Both the position numbers and the translations under genes were made by a program. Shown piece by piece: positions 43,609 through 53,909 of a stretch of DNA of 64,000 nt. The stretch comes from PRO6 sp035565775 (GTDB taxonomy: Bacteria > Pseudomonadota > Alphaproteobacteria > Rhizobiales > Xanthobacteraceae), in NCBI GenBank assembly GCA_035565775.1, contig DATMRW010000009.1, positions 62,001 through 126,000 of the forward strand, given 5' to 3'. Each line of letters begins with the position of its first letter. Position 1 is the stretch's first letter. The notes beneath the pieces are model-generated. The model was not told the origin of the DNA, searched no databases, and was given only the letters and a program-made list of their open reading frames with translations.

Positions 43609-45120
43609 TCAAGGCTTTTGCGCGCCGGCCTTCACGGTCGTGACGGCCTGCGTGTAGTTGTTAACCAGTTGCTGAACCGACGCCGCCGACATGTTGAGCA
43701 CCGGCTGCGGATACACACCGAACAGAATGGTGAGCGCCAGAAGCGGCATCAACAGCAGCGACTCGCGCGGCGTCAGGTCCTTGATCGTCGCCAGCGACGG
43801 CTTCACCAGCGCGCCGTAGACGATCTTGCGATAGAGCCACAGCGCGTAGCCAGCCGACAGGATGATGCCGGTCGTCGCCAGGAATGCGGTGGTCGGGCTC
43901 ACCTTGAAGGTGCCGAGCAGCGTCATGAATTCGCCGACGAAACCCGAGGTGCCCGGCAGGCCGACATTGGCCATGGTGAACACCAGGAAGGCCATCGCAT
44001 AGAGCGGCATCCGGTTGACGAGGCCGCCATAGGCAGCGATCTGGCGGGTGTGCATCCGGTCGTAGACCACGCCGACGCAGAGGAACAGCGCGCCGGAGAC
44101 GATGCCGTGGGAGATCATTTGGAAGACGCCGCCCGCAACACCCTGAACTGTGCCGGCGAAGATGCCCATCGTGACGAAGCCCATGTGGGCGACCGACGAA
44201 TAGGCGATCAGCTTCTTCATGTCCTCCTGCATCAGGGCGACCAGCGAGGTGTAGATGATCGCGATCACCGACAGCGCGAGCACGTATGGCGCAAAGTCAA
44301 ACGATGCCAGCGGGAACATCGGCAGCGAGAAGCGCAGGAAGCCGTAGCCGCCCATCTTCAGCAGGATCGCCGCCAGGATCACCGAGCCGGCCGTCGGCGC
44401 TTCGACGTGCGCATCCGGCAACCAGGTGTGGACCGGCCACATCGGCATCTTCACCGCGAAGGAGGCGAAGAAGGCGAGGAAGGCCCAAACCTGCAGCGAA
44501 TACGGCAGCGTGGTCTTCATCAGTGTCGGAATGTCGGTGGTGCCACCCGTCCAGTACAGCGCCATGATCGCCAGCAGCATCAGCACCGAGCCGAGCAACG
44601 TGTAGAGGAAGAACTTGAAGCTGGCATAGACCCGGCGCGGACCGCCCCACACGCCGATGATCAGGAACATCGGAATGAGGCCGCCTTCGAAGAACAGATA
44701 GAACAGCACGAGGTCGAGGGCCGAGAAGGTGCCGATCATCAGCGTCTCGAGGACGAGGAACGCGATCATGTAGGCGCTGACACGGCTCGTGACCGACTTC
44801 CAGCTCGCCACGATGCAGAACGGCATCAAGGCGGTGGTCAGGATTACGAACGGCAGCGAGATGCCGTCGACGCCCATGTGATACTTGATCACGCCGTCGA
44901 GCCAGGCCCCCTGCTCCTGGAACTGGAAGTCAGCGCTCGAGGGATCGAACCGCGCCACCAGAATGAGGGAGATGGCGAAGACGACGACCGTGGTCCATAG
45001 CGCGATCCACTTCGAGGTGCGGTGCGCCGACTCGTCGTCGCCCCGCGCCAGAAGAACGATCAGCAGCGCACCGACGAGCGGCGCCAGCGTGATAACGGAA
45101 AGAATAGGCCAGGTCGTCAT
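43609..45120 (-). CDS. nuoM: NADH-quinone oxidoreductase subunit M
   Basis: Antiporter-like proton-channel subunit of complex I. The frame is open to 45150, but the ATG at 45120 (MTTWPILSVITL) overlaps the nuoL stop by one base and gives the family length of 503 residues. Conserved: FYLFFEGGLIPMFLIIG with the essential Glu, FKFFLYTLLGSVLMLLAI, FAVKMPMWPVHTWLPDAH and KKLIAYSSVAHMGFV. Confidence 0.97.
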   Translation of the reverse strand: MTTWPILSVITLAPLVGALLIVLLARGDDESAHRTSKWIALWTTVVVFAISLILVARFDPSSADFQFQEQGAWLDGVIKYHMGVDGISLPFVILTTALMPFCIVASWKSVTSRVSAYMIAFLVLETLMIGTFSALDLVLFYLFFEGGLIPMFLIIGVWGGPRRVYASFKFFLYTLLGSVLMLLAIMALYWTGGTTDIPTLMKTTLPYSLQVWAFLAFFASFAVKMPMWPVHTWLPDAHVEAPTAGSVILAAILLKMGGYGFLRFSLPMFPLASFDFAPYVLALSVIAIIYTSLVALMQEDMKKLIAYSSVAHMGFVTMGIFAGTVQGVAGGVFQMISHGIVSGALFLCVGVVYDRMHTRQIAAYGGLVNRMPLYAMAFLVFTMANVGLPGTSGFVGEFMTLLGTFKVSPTTAFLATTGIILSAGYALWLYRKIVYGALVKPSLATIKDLTPRESLLLMPLLALTILFGVYPQPVLNMSAASVQQLVNNYTQAVTTVKAGAQKP

Positions 45121-47189
45121 CACTGGCCCCCCAGGCCGAAAATGAACCAAGTCATCAGCCCGGCAACGCCGATCAGCATCGCAAAGGCGTAGTGATAAAG
45201 ATAACCGCTCTGCAGCCGCACCGCCGCGCGCGTTGCTTCAAGCACCCGCGCCGAGACGCCATCCGGCCCGAAACCGTCGATGATCATGCCGTCGCCCTTC
45301 TTCCACAGGAAGCGGCCAAGCCACTTCGTCGGGCGGACGAACAGGACATCGTAGAGTTCGTCGAAGTACCACTTGTTGAGCAGGAACTTGTAGAGCAGCG
45401 GATGCTGACCGGCGAGTTCGGCCGGCAGATACGTCAGGCGGATGTAGAACATCCACGACACCGCAAAGCCCAGAACCATCATCACGGTCGGCAGGTAGAC
45501 GATATGCGCCGGAACATGGTGCATCGCGTCGAGAATGCCGGCCTTCATCTGCAGCGAGGAGCGGAAGAACTCCTCGACGCCGTGACCCGCGAACAGATCC
45601 TTGAACGGGAAGCCCGCCAGGATCGACCCGGCCGACAGCAGCGCGAGCGGGACGAGCATGGTCAGCGGTGCCTCATGCGCGGCTTCGTAATGCTTGCGGT
45701 CATGCGGCTCGCCGTGGAAGGTCTTGAAGATCAGGCGCCACGAGTAGAACGACGTCAGCCCTGCCGCCACCACGGTCATCAGGAAGCCGTAGAGCGCGAA
45801 CGGGTTCTGCGCGACGAACGCCGACTCGATGATCGCGTCCTTCGAGAAGTAGCCGGCGGTCAGCGGGAAGCCGGTCAGCGCCAGCGTGCCGATCACCATC
45901 GTGCCGTAGGTGAACGGGATGCGATCCTTGAGGCCACCCATGTTGCGGATGTCCTGCTCGTGATGCATCGCGTAGATCACCGCGCCCGAACCCAGGAACA
46001 GCAGCGCCTTGAAGAAGGCGTGCGTGAACAGGTGGAAGATACCGACCGAATAGGCCCCCGCCCCCATTGCGACGAACATGTAGCCGAGCTGCGAACAGGT
46101 CGAGTAGGCGATGATGCGCTTGATGTCGTTCTGCACGAGGCCGACGGTCGCGGCGAAGAACGCCGTGGTCGCGCCGAAGAACATGACGACGGCCTGCGCG
46201 GTCGGCGACAGCTCGAACAGCGGCGACAGACGCGCCACCATGAACACGCCGGCGGTCACCATGGTCGCCGCGTGGATCAGCGCCGACACCGGGGTCGGGC
46301 CTTCCATCGCGTCGGGCAGCCAGGTGTGGAGCAAAAACTGCGCCGACTTGCCCATCGCGCCCATGAACAGCAGGAGGCAGGTCAGGGTCAGCGCGTTGAG
46401 CTGCCAGCCGAACAGATCGATGGTCTTTTCGGTGAGGCCCGGCGCCGCCGAGAAGATGGTGGTGAAGTCGGTGGAGCCGACCAGCATGAACAGCGCGAAG
46501 ATGCCGAGGGCGAAACCGAAGTCGCCGACGCGGTTGACGACGAACGCCTTGATCGCCGCCGCATTGGCGCTCGGCTTCTGATACCAGAACCCGATCAGCA
46601 GATAGCTAGCGAGACCGACGCCCTCCCAGCCGAAGAACAGCTGAACGAGGTTGTCAGACGTCACGAGCATCAGCATCGCGAAGGTGAAGAGCGAAAGGTA
46701 GCCGAAGAAACGCGGACGGTTCGGATCCTCGTCCATGTAGCCGATCGAATAGAGGTGGACGAGCGCCGACACCGATGTGACGACGACCAGCATCACCGCG
46801 GTCAGCGTATCGACCCGCAGCGACCACGCAACATTGAGATCGCCGGAGACGATCCACGGCATCAGGGTGACGAGCGTGTCCTGCTTGAAGAAGCCGACAT
46901 TGACGAACATCACCCACGACAGCGCCGCCGACACCATCAGAAGGCCGGTGGTGATCAGCTCGGCCGCGCGAGAGCCCGCGGCCGGCGGCTCCGCCGGCGC
47001 GTGGTGGTCGTCATGGCCCGACGCCGCATGGGCGTGGGCATGCGCGTGCTCATCGCCGTGCCCACCATGTCCGTGGTCGGCGTGCTCCACTGTGTCGCCG
47101 CTCGGGTTGCGCGCATGCGCGCCCGCCAGCGAAATCGCGCCTGCGATGATCGCACCGATCAGCGGCAGGAAAACAATGGCCTCAATCAT
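45120..47189 (-). CDS. nuoL: NADH-quinone oxidoreductase subunit L, with His-rich first loop
   Basis: Distal antiporter-like subunit of complex I, including the long lateral helix at the C-terminus. 689 residues. Conserved: FFGWEGVGLASYLLIGFWY, KAFVVNRVGDFGF, GKSAQFLLHTWLPDAMEGP and KRIIAYSTCSQLGYM. Unusual is the loop after the first helix: residues about 25-63 contain a dozen His residues mixed with Asp, Glu, Gly and Ala (HADHGHGGHGDEHAHAHAHA and onward), a candidate metal-binding insert not needed for proton pumping. Confidence 0.97.
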   Translation of the reverse strand: MIEAIVFLPLIGAIIAGAISLAGAHARNPSGDTVEHADHGHGGHGDEHAHAHAHAASGHDDHHAPAEPPAAGSRAAELITTGLLMVSAALSWVMFVNVGFFKQDTLVTLMPWIVSGDLNVAWSLRVDTLTAVMLVVVTSVSALVHLYSIGYMDEDPNRPRFFGYLSLFTFAMLMLVTSDNLVQLFFGWEGVGLASYLLIGFWYQKPSANAAAIKAFVVNRVGDFGFALGIFALFMLVGSTDFTTIFSAAPGLTEKTIDLFGWQLNALTLTCLLLFMGAMGKSAQFLLHTWLPDAMEGPTPVSALIHAATMVTAGVFMVARLSPLFELSPTAQAVVMFFGATTAFFAATVGLVQNDIKRIIAYSTCSQLGYMFVAMGAGAYSVGIFHLFTHAFFKALLFLGSGAVIYAMHHEQDIRNMGGLKDRIPFTYGTMVIGTLALTGFPLTAGYFSKDAIIESAFVAQNPFALYGFLMTVVAAGLTSFYSWRLIFKTFHGEPHDRKHYEAAHEAPLTMLVPLALLSAGSILAGFPFKDLFAGHGVEEFFRSSLQMKAGILDAMHHVPAHIVYLPTVMMVLGFAVSWMFYIRLTYLPAELAGQHPLLYKFLLNKWYFDELYDVLFVRPTKWLGRFLWKKGDGMIIDGFGPDGVSARVLEATRAAVRLQSGYLYHYAFAMLIGVAGLMTWFIFGLGGQ

Positions 47190-47313
47190 CCGACTATCCC
47201 ATACGACCCTGGCGTGAAGCGGCGCACCACTTGCCCGGCTTCCAATATGTTTCGATGCACGACGTGTTCGGCGGACCGGCCTGCCCCGTTATTCGCCTTG
47301 AAGCAGGTCATGC

Positions 47314-47622
47314 TCAGCCCTTCATCAAGTTGACGTCTTCCACCGCGATGGAGCCACGGTTCCGGAAGAACACCACAAGAATGGCGAGACCGATCGCCGC
47401 TTCCGCCGCCGCAACGGTGAGCACGATCAGCGCGTAGATCTGCCCGACGATGTCGCCGAGGAATGCCGAGAACGCCACCAGGTTGAGGTTGGCGGACAGC
47501 AAGATCATCTCGATCGACATCAGGATGACGATCAGGTTCTTGCGGTTGATGAAGATGCCCAAAATCCCGATCGTGAACAGGATCGCCCCGACCGCAAGAT
47601 AGTGTCCCAACCCGATTGTCAT
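47314..47622 (-). CDS. nuoK: NADH-quinone oxidoreductase subunit K
   Basis: Small three-helix membrane subunit of complex I. 102 residues. The conserved glutamates lie in LIVILMSIEMILLSANLNLV and VLTVAAAEAAIGLAILV. It overlaps nuoJ by 4 bp and is separated from nuoL by 124 bp. Confidence 0.97.
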   Translation of the reverse strand: MTIGLGHYLAVGAILFTIGILGIFINRKNLIVILMSIEMILLSANLNLVAFSAFLGDIVGQIYALIVLTVAAAEAAIGLAILVVFFRNRGSIAVEDVNLMKG

Positions 47623-48257
47623 TGCACGGTCTCCTTCGAGGGCGTGTCCTGCAGGCCCTGCCCCGACGCCACCTTGCGAACTTCCATCGTGTTGTGCTTG
47701 GAGCGCGCGTTCTGAACGCTGATGATCTGGCGGCGGACGTTCGGCTTGTGGCGGAGCGTCAGCACGATGGCGCCAATCATCGCGATCAGGAGCACCAGCC
47801 CGGCGAGCTGGAAGTAGTGGATGTAGCGCGTGTAGAGCACCATGCCGATCGCCTGGATATTCGTGATATCGGACGGCGTCGGCGAGGCAATGCTTTTCGC
47901 GACGTCCGGGCTGATCAGCCAGGTGCCGACGACGAGCAGCAATTCGGCAAGGAAGATCGCGGCAACCAGCAGACCGACCGGCAGATATTCCAGGAAGCCC
48001 GAGCGCAATTCCGCGAAGTCGACATCAAGCATCATGATGACGAACAGGAACAGCACCGCCACCGCGCCGACATAGACGACGATCAGCAGCATCGCGAGGA
48101 ACTCGGCCCCGGTGAGCAGGAACAGCGCCGCCGCGTTGACGAAGGTGAGAATGAGGAACAGCACCGAGTGAATCGGATTGCGCGCCGCCACCACCATCAC
48201 GGCGGAAGCGATGCACACGCTGGCGAACAGATAAAAGAACAGCGCGGGAAGGATCAT
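47619..48257 (-). CDS. nuoJ: NADH-quinone oxidoreductase subunit J
   Basis: Membrane subunit of complex I next to the quinone chamber. 212 residues with five helices. Conserved NPIHSVLFLILTFVNAA and the pi-bulge helix MLLIVVYVGAVAVLFLFV. A cytosolic C-terminal tail (about residues 165-212) is hydrophilic and poorly conserved. It lies 9 bp after nuoI. Confidence 0.96.
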   Translation of the reverse strand: MILPALFFYLFASVCIASAVMVVAARNPIHSVLFLILTFVNAAALFLLTGAEFLAMLLIVVYVGAVAVLFLFVIMMLDVDFAELRSGFLEYLPVGLLVAAIFLAELLLVVGTWLISPDVAKSIASPTPSDITNIQAIGMVLYTRYIHYFQLAGLVLLIAMIGAIVLTLRHKPNVRRQIISVQNARSKHNTMEVRKVASGQGLQDTPSKETVQ

Positions 48258-48266
48258 CCCCTCACC

Positions 48267-48755
48267 TCAGCGATACGGCGCATCGAGCGCCAGGTTCTTG
48301 GCGATCTCGCGCTCCCAGCGGTCGCCATTGGCGAGCAGTCTGGCCTTGTCATAGTAGAGTTCCTCGCGCGTCTCGGTGGCGAATTCGAAATTCGGCCCCT
48401 CGACGATTGCGTCGACCGGACATGCCTCCTGGCAAAATCCGCAATAGATGCACTTCACCATGTCGATGTCGTAGCGCACGGTGCGGCGGGTGCCGTCGTT
48501 CCGGCGCGGACCTGCCTCGATGGTGATGGCCTGCGCCGGGCAGATCGCCTCGCAAAGCTTGCAGGCGATGCAGCGTTCTTCGCCGTTCGGATAACGGCGC
48601 AGTGCGTGCTCACCCCGGAAACGCGGCGAGATCGGCCCCTTCTCGAACGGATAGTTGAGGGTCGGCTTCGGGCGGAAGAAATAGCGCATGGCGAGGACGA
48701 ACGCCTCGACGAATTCCTTCAGCAGGAGCGACCGCGATGCGGCTGCGATACTCAT
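48267..48755 (-). CDS. nuoI: NADH-quinone oxidoreductase subunit I
   Basis: Carries iron-sulfur clusters N6a and N6b, passing electrons to NuoB. 162 residues. Both [4Fe-4S] motifs are complete: CIACKLCEAICPAQAI and CIYCGFCQEACPVDAI. The N-terminal amphipathic helix LLKEFVEAFVLAMRYFFRPK binds the membrane arm. It starts 7 bp after nuoH. Confidence 0.98.
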   Translation of the reverse strand: MSIAAASRSLLLKEFVEAFVLAMRYFFRPKPTLNYPFEKGPISPRFRGEHALRRYPNGEERCIACKLCEAICPAQAITIEAGPRRNDGTRRTVRYDIDMVKCIYCGFCQEACPVDAIVEGPNFEFATETREELYYDKARLLANGDRWEREIAKNLALDAPYR

Positions 48756-48762
48756 GAAATCC

Positions 48763-49794
48763 TCATTTCGGTGCGAGCCCCGAGAAGTGAAGGACCCCGG
48801 CCACGACCACGACCATCACGAGCGAGATCGGCAGGAACACCTTCCAGCCAAGACGCATCAACTGATCGTAGCGATAACGCGGCACGATTGCCTTCGCCAT
48901 TGCGAACAGGAAGAAGATGAAGAGCGCCTTCAGGGCGAACCACACGATGCCCGGCACCCAGGTGAACGGCGCGAAGGGGATCGGCGACAGCCAGCCGCCC
49001 AGGAACAGGATCGAGCCCATCGCGCACATCGTGGCGATGGCCACATATTCGCCCAGCATGAACATCATGTACGGGGTCGAGCCGTACTCGACCATGAAGC
49101 CGGCGACGAGTTCGGATTCCGCTTCCACCATGTCGAACGGCGGACGGTTGGTTTCAGCCAGCGCCGAGATGTAGAAGATCACGGCCATCGGGAACAGCGG
49201 CAGCCAGTACCAGCCGAAAATACCGTAGCTGGTGTCCTGCGCCTCGACGATCGCGGTCAGGTTCAGCGAGCCGGCACAGAGCAGCACGGTGATGATCACG
49301 AGACCGATCGAGATCTCGTACGACACCATCTGTGCGGCCGAACGCAGCGCCGACAGGAACGGATACTTTGAGTTCGACGCCCAGCCCGCCATCAGCACGC
49401 CGTAGATCGACAGCGACGAGATCGCGAAGATGTACAGAATGCCGACGTTGATGTCCGCGATCACCCAGTTGAGGTTGACCGGGATCACCGCCCAGGCCGC
49501 CAGCGCCAGAACGCAGGTGACGAAGGGCGCAAGCAGGAAGACGCCCTTGTTGGCGCCCGCCGGGATGATCGGCTCCTTGAGCACGAACTTCAGCAGGTCG
49601 GCGAAGGATTGCAGAAGTCCCCACGGCCCGACGACGTTGGGACCGCGGCGGATCTGCACGGCGGCCCAGATCTTGCGGTCGGCGAGCAGGATGTAGGCGA
49701 TCGCGACGAGCAGCACGACGAGTAGCAGCACGCTCTGCGCGACCATCACGATCAGGGGCCAAAGATAGGCAGTCCAGAATTCGGCGAATGTCAT
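48763..49794 (-). CDS. nuoH: NADH-quinone oxidoreductase subunit H
   Basis: Membrane subunit forming the quinone-binding chamber. The frame is open to 49845 inside nuoG; the ATG at 49794 (MTFAEFWTAYLWPL) lies 5 bp after the nuoG stop and gives 343 residues, the family length. Conserved: RRGPNVVGPWGLLQSFADLLK, the Glu-rich ALAETNRPPFDMVEAESELVAGF and a C-terminal RYRYDQLMRLGWK. Confidence 0.97.
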   Translation of the reverse strand: MTFAEFWTAYLWPLIVMVAQSVLLLVVLLVAIAYILLADRKIWAAVQIRRGPNVVGPWGLLQSFADLLKFVLKEPIIPAGANKGVFLLAPFVTCVLALAAWAVIPVNLNWVIADINVGILYIFAISSLSIYGVLMAGWASNSKYPFLSALRSAAQMVSYEISIGLVIITVLLCAGSLNLTAIVEAQDTSYGIFGWYWLPLFPMAVIFYISALAETNRPPFDMVEAESELVAGFMVEYGSTPYMMFMLGEYVAIATMCAMGSILFLGGWLSPIPFAPFTWVPGIVWFALKALFIFFLFAMAKAIVPRYRYDQLMRLGWKVFLPISLVMVVVVAGVLHFSGLAPK

Positions 49795-49799
49795 GTCGG

Positions 49800-51848
49800 T
49801 TACTCCGCCGCTTCCAGCGCACGCCCGGCGGCGAGCCGCGAGCATTCAGCCATCACGGCCGAGGCACGCGCGATCGGGTTGGTGAGATAATAATCGGCAA
49901 ACGCCGGCTTGAACGCCGTTTTCTCGACCGATCCGCCACGCTTGGCCAGCGCGGCGACAGCGGCGGCATCGGCCGGCGCGATCTGGTCGATCCGCATCAG
50001 ATGCGGCACGTCCTTGAACATCGCCTGACGAAGCTGGTTGAGCGAGTCGTAAGGCAGCTTGTGGCCGATCACGTCGGACAGCGCGCGCAAAATCGCCCAG
50101 TCCTCGCGGGCCTCGCCCGGCGGGAAACCGGCGCGGCTGCCTAGCTGCACACGGCCTTCGAGATTGACATAGAGGCCCGACTTCTCGGTGTAGGCCGCCC
50201 CCGGCAGGATCACGTCGGCGCGATGCGCCCCGCGGTCGCCATGGGTGCCGATATAGACGACGAACGCGCCATCGGCGACTTCGACCTCATCGGCGCCGAG
50301 CAGGAACAGCACGTCGGCGCCGGTGACGGCGCCCTCGCCGCGATAGCCGAGATCAAGTGCGCCGACCCGCGACGCAGTGTCGTGGATGACGCCGAAGCCG
50401 TTCCAGCCGTCCTTGACCACACCGAGGCTCTGCGCGAGTTGCGCCGCCTGCGAGAGCAGCGCCGCGCCATCGCTGCGCGAAGTCGCCGCCGCGCCGACGA
50501 GAACGATCGGATGGCTTGCGCCCTTCAGCACCTCCGCGAAGGAATGCTTGCCGGCGGCGAGATCGCCCAGCGTCTCCGGGCCCGCGCCGAGATACTCGTA
50601 CTTGTAGGTCAGGTCGACCTTCTCACCGATCACGCCGACCTTGAGCTGACCGCTGCGCCAACGCTTGCGGATGCGGGCGTTGAGCAAGGTCGCCTCGAGG
50701 CGCGGATTGGAGCCGACGATCAGAATGGCGTCCGCCTGCTCGATGCCGGCGATGGTCGGGTTGAACACATAGGAGGCGCGGCCGAGCTTGGCGTCGAACG
50801 CCGCCCCGCCCTGCACCGCGAGATTGGATGAACCCATCCGCGCAAGCAGATCCTTGAGCGCGAACATTTCCTCGACGGAAGCAAGATCACCGGCAACCGC
50901 GCCGACGCGCTTGCCTTCGACCCGAGCCAGATGCGCCTTGATGGCGCCGAACGCCTCCGGCCACGAAGCCGGACGCAGCTTGCCGTTCTCGCGAATGTAA
51001 GGACGGTCGAGCCGCTGGGTGCGCAGGCCATCGACGATGTGGCGGGTCTTGTCCGAAATCCACTCTTCGTTGATATCCTCGTTGACGCGCGGCAGGATGC
51101 GCATGACCTCGCGGCCACGGGTATCGACGCGGATCGCCGAGCCGACGCCGTCCATCACATCGATCGACTGGGTCTTGCCGAGCTCCCACGGCCGCGCCGC
51201 AAAGGCGTAAGGCTTGGAGGTCAGCGCGCCGACCGGGCAGATGTCGACGAGGTTGCCCTGCATCTCGGAGGTCAGCGCACTCTCGAGATAGGTGGTGATC
51301 TCCATATCCTCGCCGCGGCCGGTGGCGCCCATCTCGGGCAGCCCGCAGACTTCGGCGGCGAAACGGACGCAGCGCGTGCACTGGATGCAGCGGGTCATGA
51401 TCGTCTTGACCAGCGCGCCGAGATACTTGTCCTCGACCGCACGCTTATTCTCGGCGAAACGGCTGGTATCGACGCCGTAACCCATCGCCTGATCCTGCAG
51501 ATCGCACTCGCCGCCCTGATCGCAGATCGGGCAATCGAGCGGATGGTTGATCAGCAGAAACTCCATCACGCCTTCGCGCGCCTTCTTGACGACAGGCGAG
51601 CGGGTCGAGACTTCCGGCAGTTCGCCGTTCGGCCCCGGGCGGCAGTCGCGCACGTTCCAGGCGCAGCTTGCCACCGGCTTCGGCGAGCCCTTCAGTTCGA
51701 CAAGGCACATCCGGCAGTTGCCCGCGATCGACAGGCGTTCGTGATAGCAGAAGCGCGGAATTTCGGCACCAGCCGCTTCGCAGGCCTGCAGCAGAGTGAA
51801 ATCTGCCGGAACCTCGATTTCCTTGCCGTCGACAATCAGTTTGGTCAT
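49800..51848 (-). CDS. nuoG: NADH-quinone oxidoreductase subunit G
   Basis: Large peripheral-arm subunit with several iron-sulfur clusters. 682 residues, the short mitochondrial-like form. The [2Fe-2S] site has CYHERLSIAGNCRMC and a third Cys in VASCAWNVRDC. The His-Cys site has HPLDCPICDQGGECDLQDQ. The N4 site has CIQCTRCVRFAAEVCG. The extra N7 cluster motif is not evident. The remainder is the inactive molybdopterin-oxidoreductase-like domain. It lies 41 bp after nuoF. Confidence 0.98.
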   Translation of the reverse strand: MTKLIVDGKEIEVPADFTLLQACEAAGAEIPRFCYHERLSIAGNCRMCLVELKGSPKPVASCAWNVRDCRPGPNGELPEVSTRSPVVKKAREGVMEFLLINHPLDCPICDQGGECDLQDQAMGYGVDTSRFAENKRAVEDKYLGALVKTIMTRCIQCTRCVRFAAEVCGLPEMGATGRGEDMEITTYLESALTSEMQGNLVDICPVGALTSKPYAFAARPWELGKTQSIDVMDGVGSAIRVDTRGREVMRILPRVNEDINEEWISDKTRHIVDGLRTQRLDRPYIRENGKLRPASWPEAFGAIKAHLARVEGKRVGAVAGDLASVEEMFALKDLLARMGSSNLAVQGGAAFDAKLGRASYVFNPTIAGIEQADAILIVGSNPRLEATLLNARIRKRWRSGQLKVGVIGEKVDLTYKYEYLGAGPETLGDLAAGKHSFAEVLKGASHPIVLVGAAATSRSDGAALLSQAAQLAQSLGVVKDGWNGFGVIHDTASRVGALDLGYRGEGAVTGADVLFLLGADEVEVADGAFVVYIGTHGDRGAHRADVILPGAAYTEKSGLYVNLEGRVQLGSRAGFPPGEAREDWAILRALSDVIGHKLPYDSLNQLRQAMFKDVPHLMRIDQIAPADAAAVAALAKRGGSVEKTAFKPAFADYYLTNPIARASAVMAECSRLAAGRALEAAE

Positions 51849-51889
51849 GACGTCAAAACTTTCTCAACCGGGCAACCATGCGGCATCGT

Positions 51890-53211
<1,322 letters not shown>

Positions 53212-53212
<1 letters not shown>

Positions 53213-53895
53213 CACAGATTGCCCTTCTTGGTCGCGTCCGCGGCTGCCGGCGCGGCCTCTCCGGCTGCGCCTGCTTCGGCCCCGCCGCAATATGCTTTCA
53301 GTGTCGTCGGTCCGCCCAGCGGCGCCGAGAAGTGGCGGCCATTCTGCGGGCCGGCCTTCGGCGGGTTGCCGCTGGCAAAGCCGTCGATCAGCTTCTCAAA
53401 GGTCTCGACGGTGAGGTCCTCGTAGGTGTCCTTCCAGACCATCGCCATCGGGGCGTTGACGCACGCGCCCTGGCACTCGACCTCTTCCCAGCTGAAGTCA
53501 CCGTCCTCGGACAGGTGCAGCGGCTCCGGATGGATGCGCCGCTTGCAGACATCGATCAGGTCCGCAGCGCCGCGCAGCAGGCACGGCGTCGTGCCGCAAA
53601 CCTGAACGTGAGCCTTCTTGCCGACCGGCTGAAGCTGGAACTGGGTGTAGAAGGTCGCGACTTCCAGCGCGCGGATGTAGGGCATGCCCAGCATGTCCGC
53701 GATGTAGCGGATCGCCGCCTCGGTGAGCCAGCCGCCCTGCTGCTCCTGCGCCCGCCACATCACCGGAATGACGGCCGAAGCCTGCCGGCCTGCCGGATAG
53801 CGGTCGATTACCATCTTTGCCCAGGCGAGATTTTCCTCGGTGAAGGCAAAGCTCGCGGGCTGAAGTTCTTTCGGTGCCAAACGGCGAACGGCCAT
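53212..53895 (-). CDS. nuoE: NADH-quinone oxidoreductase subunit E
   Basis: Thioredoxin-like subunit holding cluster N1a. 227 residues. The four Cys ligands are in QVCGTTPCLLRGA and VECQGACVNAPMAMV. The C-terminus extends about 50 residues beyond the E. coli form and is rich in Ala and Gly (AEAGAAGEAAPAAADATKKG), common in relatives. It starts 14 bp after the FkbM-like gene. Confidence 0.97.
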
Positions 53896-53909
53896 GGTCT
53901 CTCAATCTC

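Noticed and set aside
45192..47333. 713-codon plus-strand frame opposite nuoL
   Set aside because: A shadow of NuoL: Arg/His/Glu-rich, without domain features.
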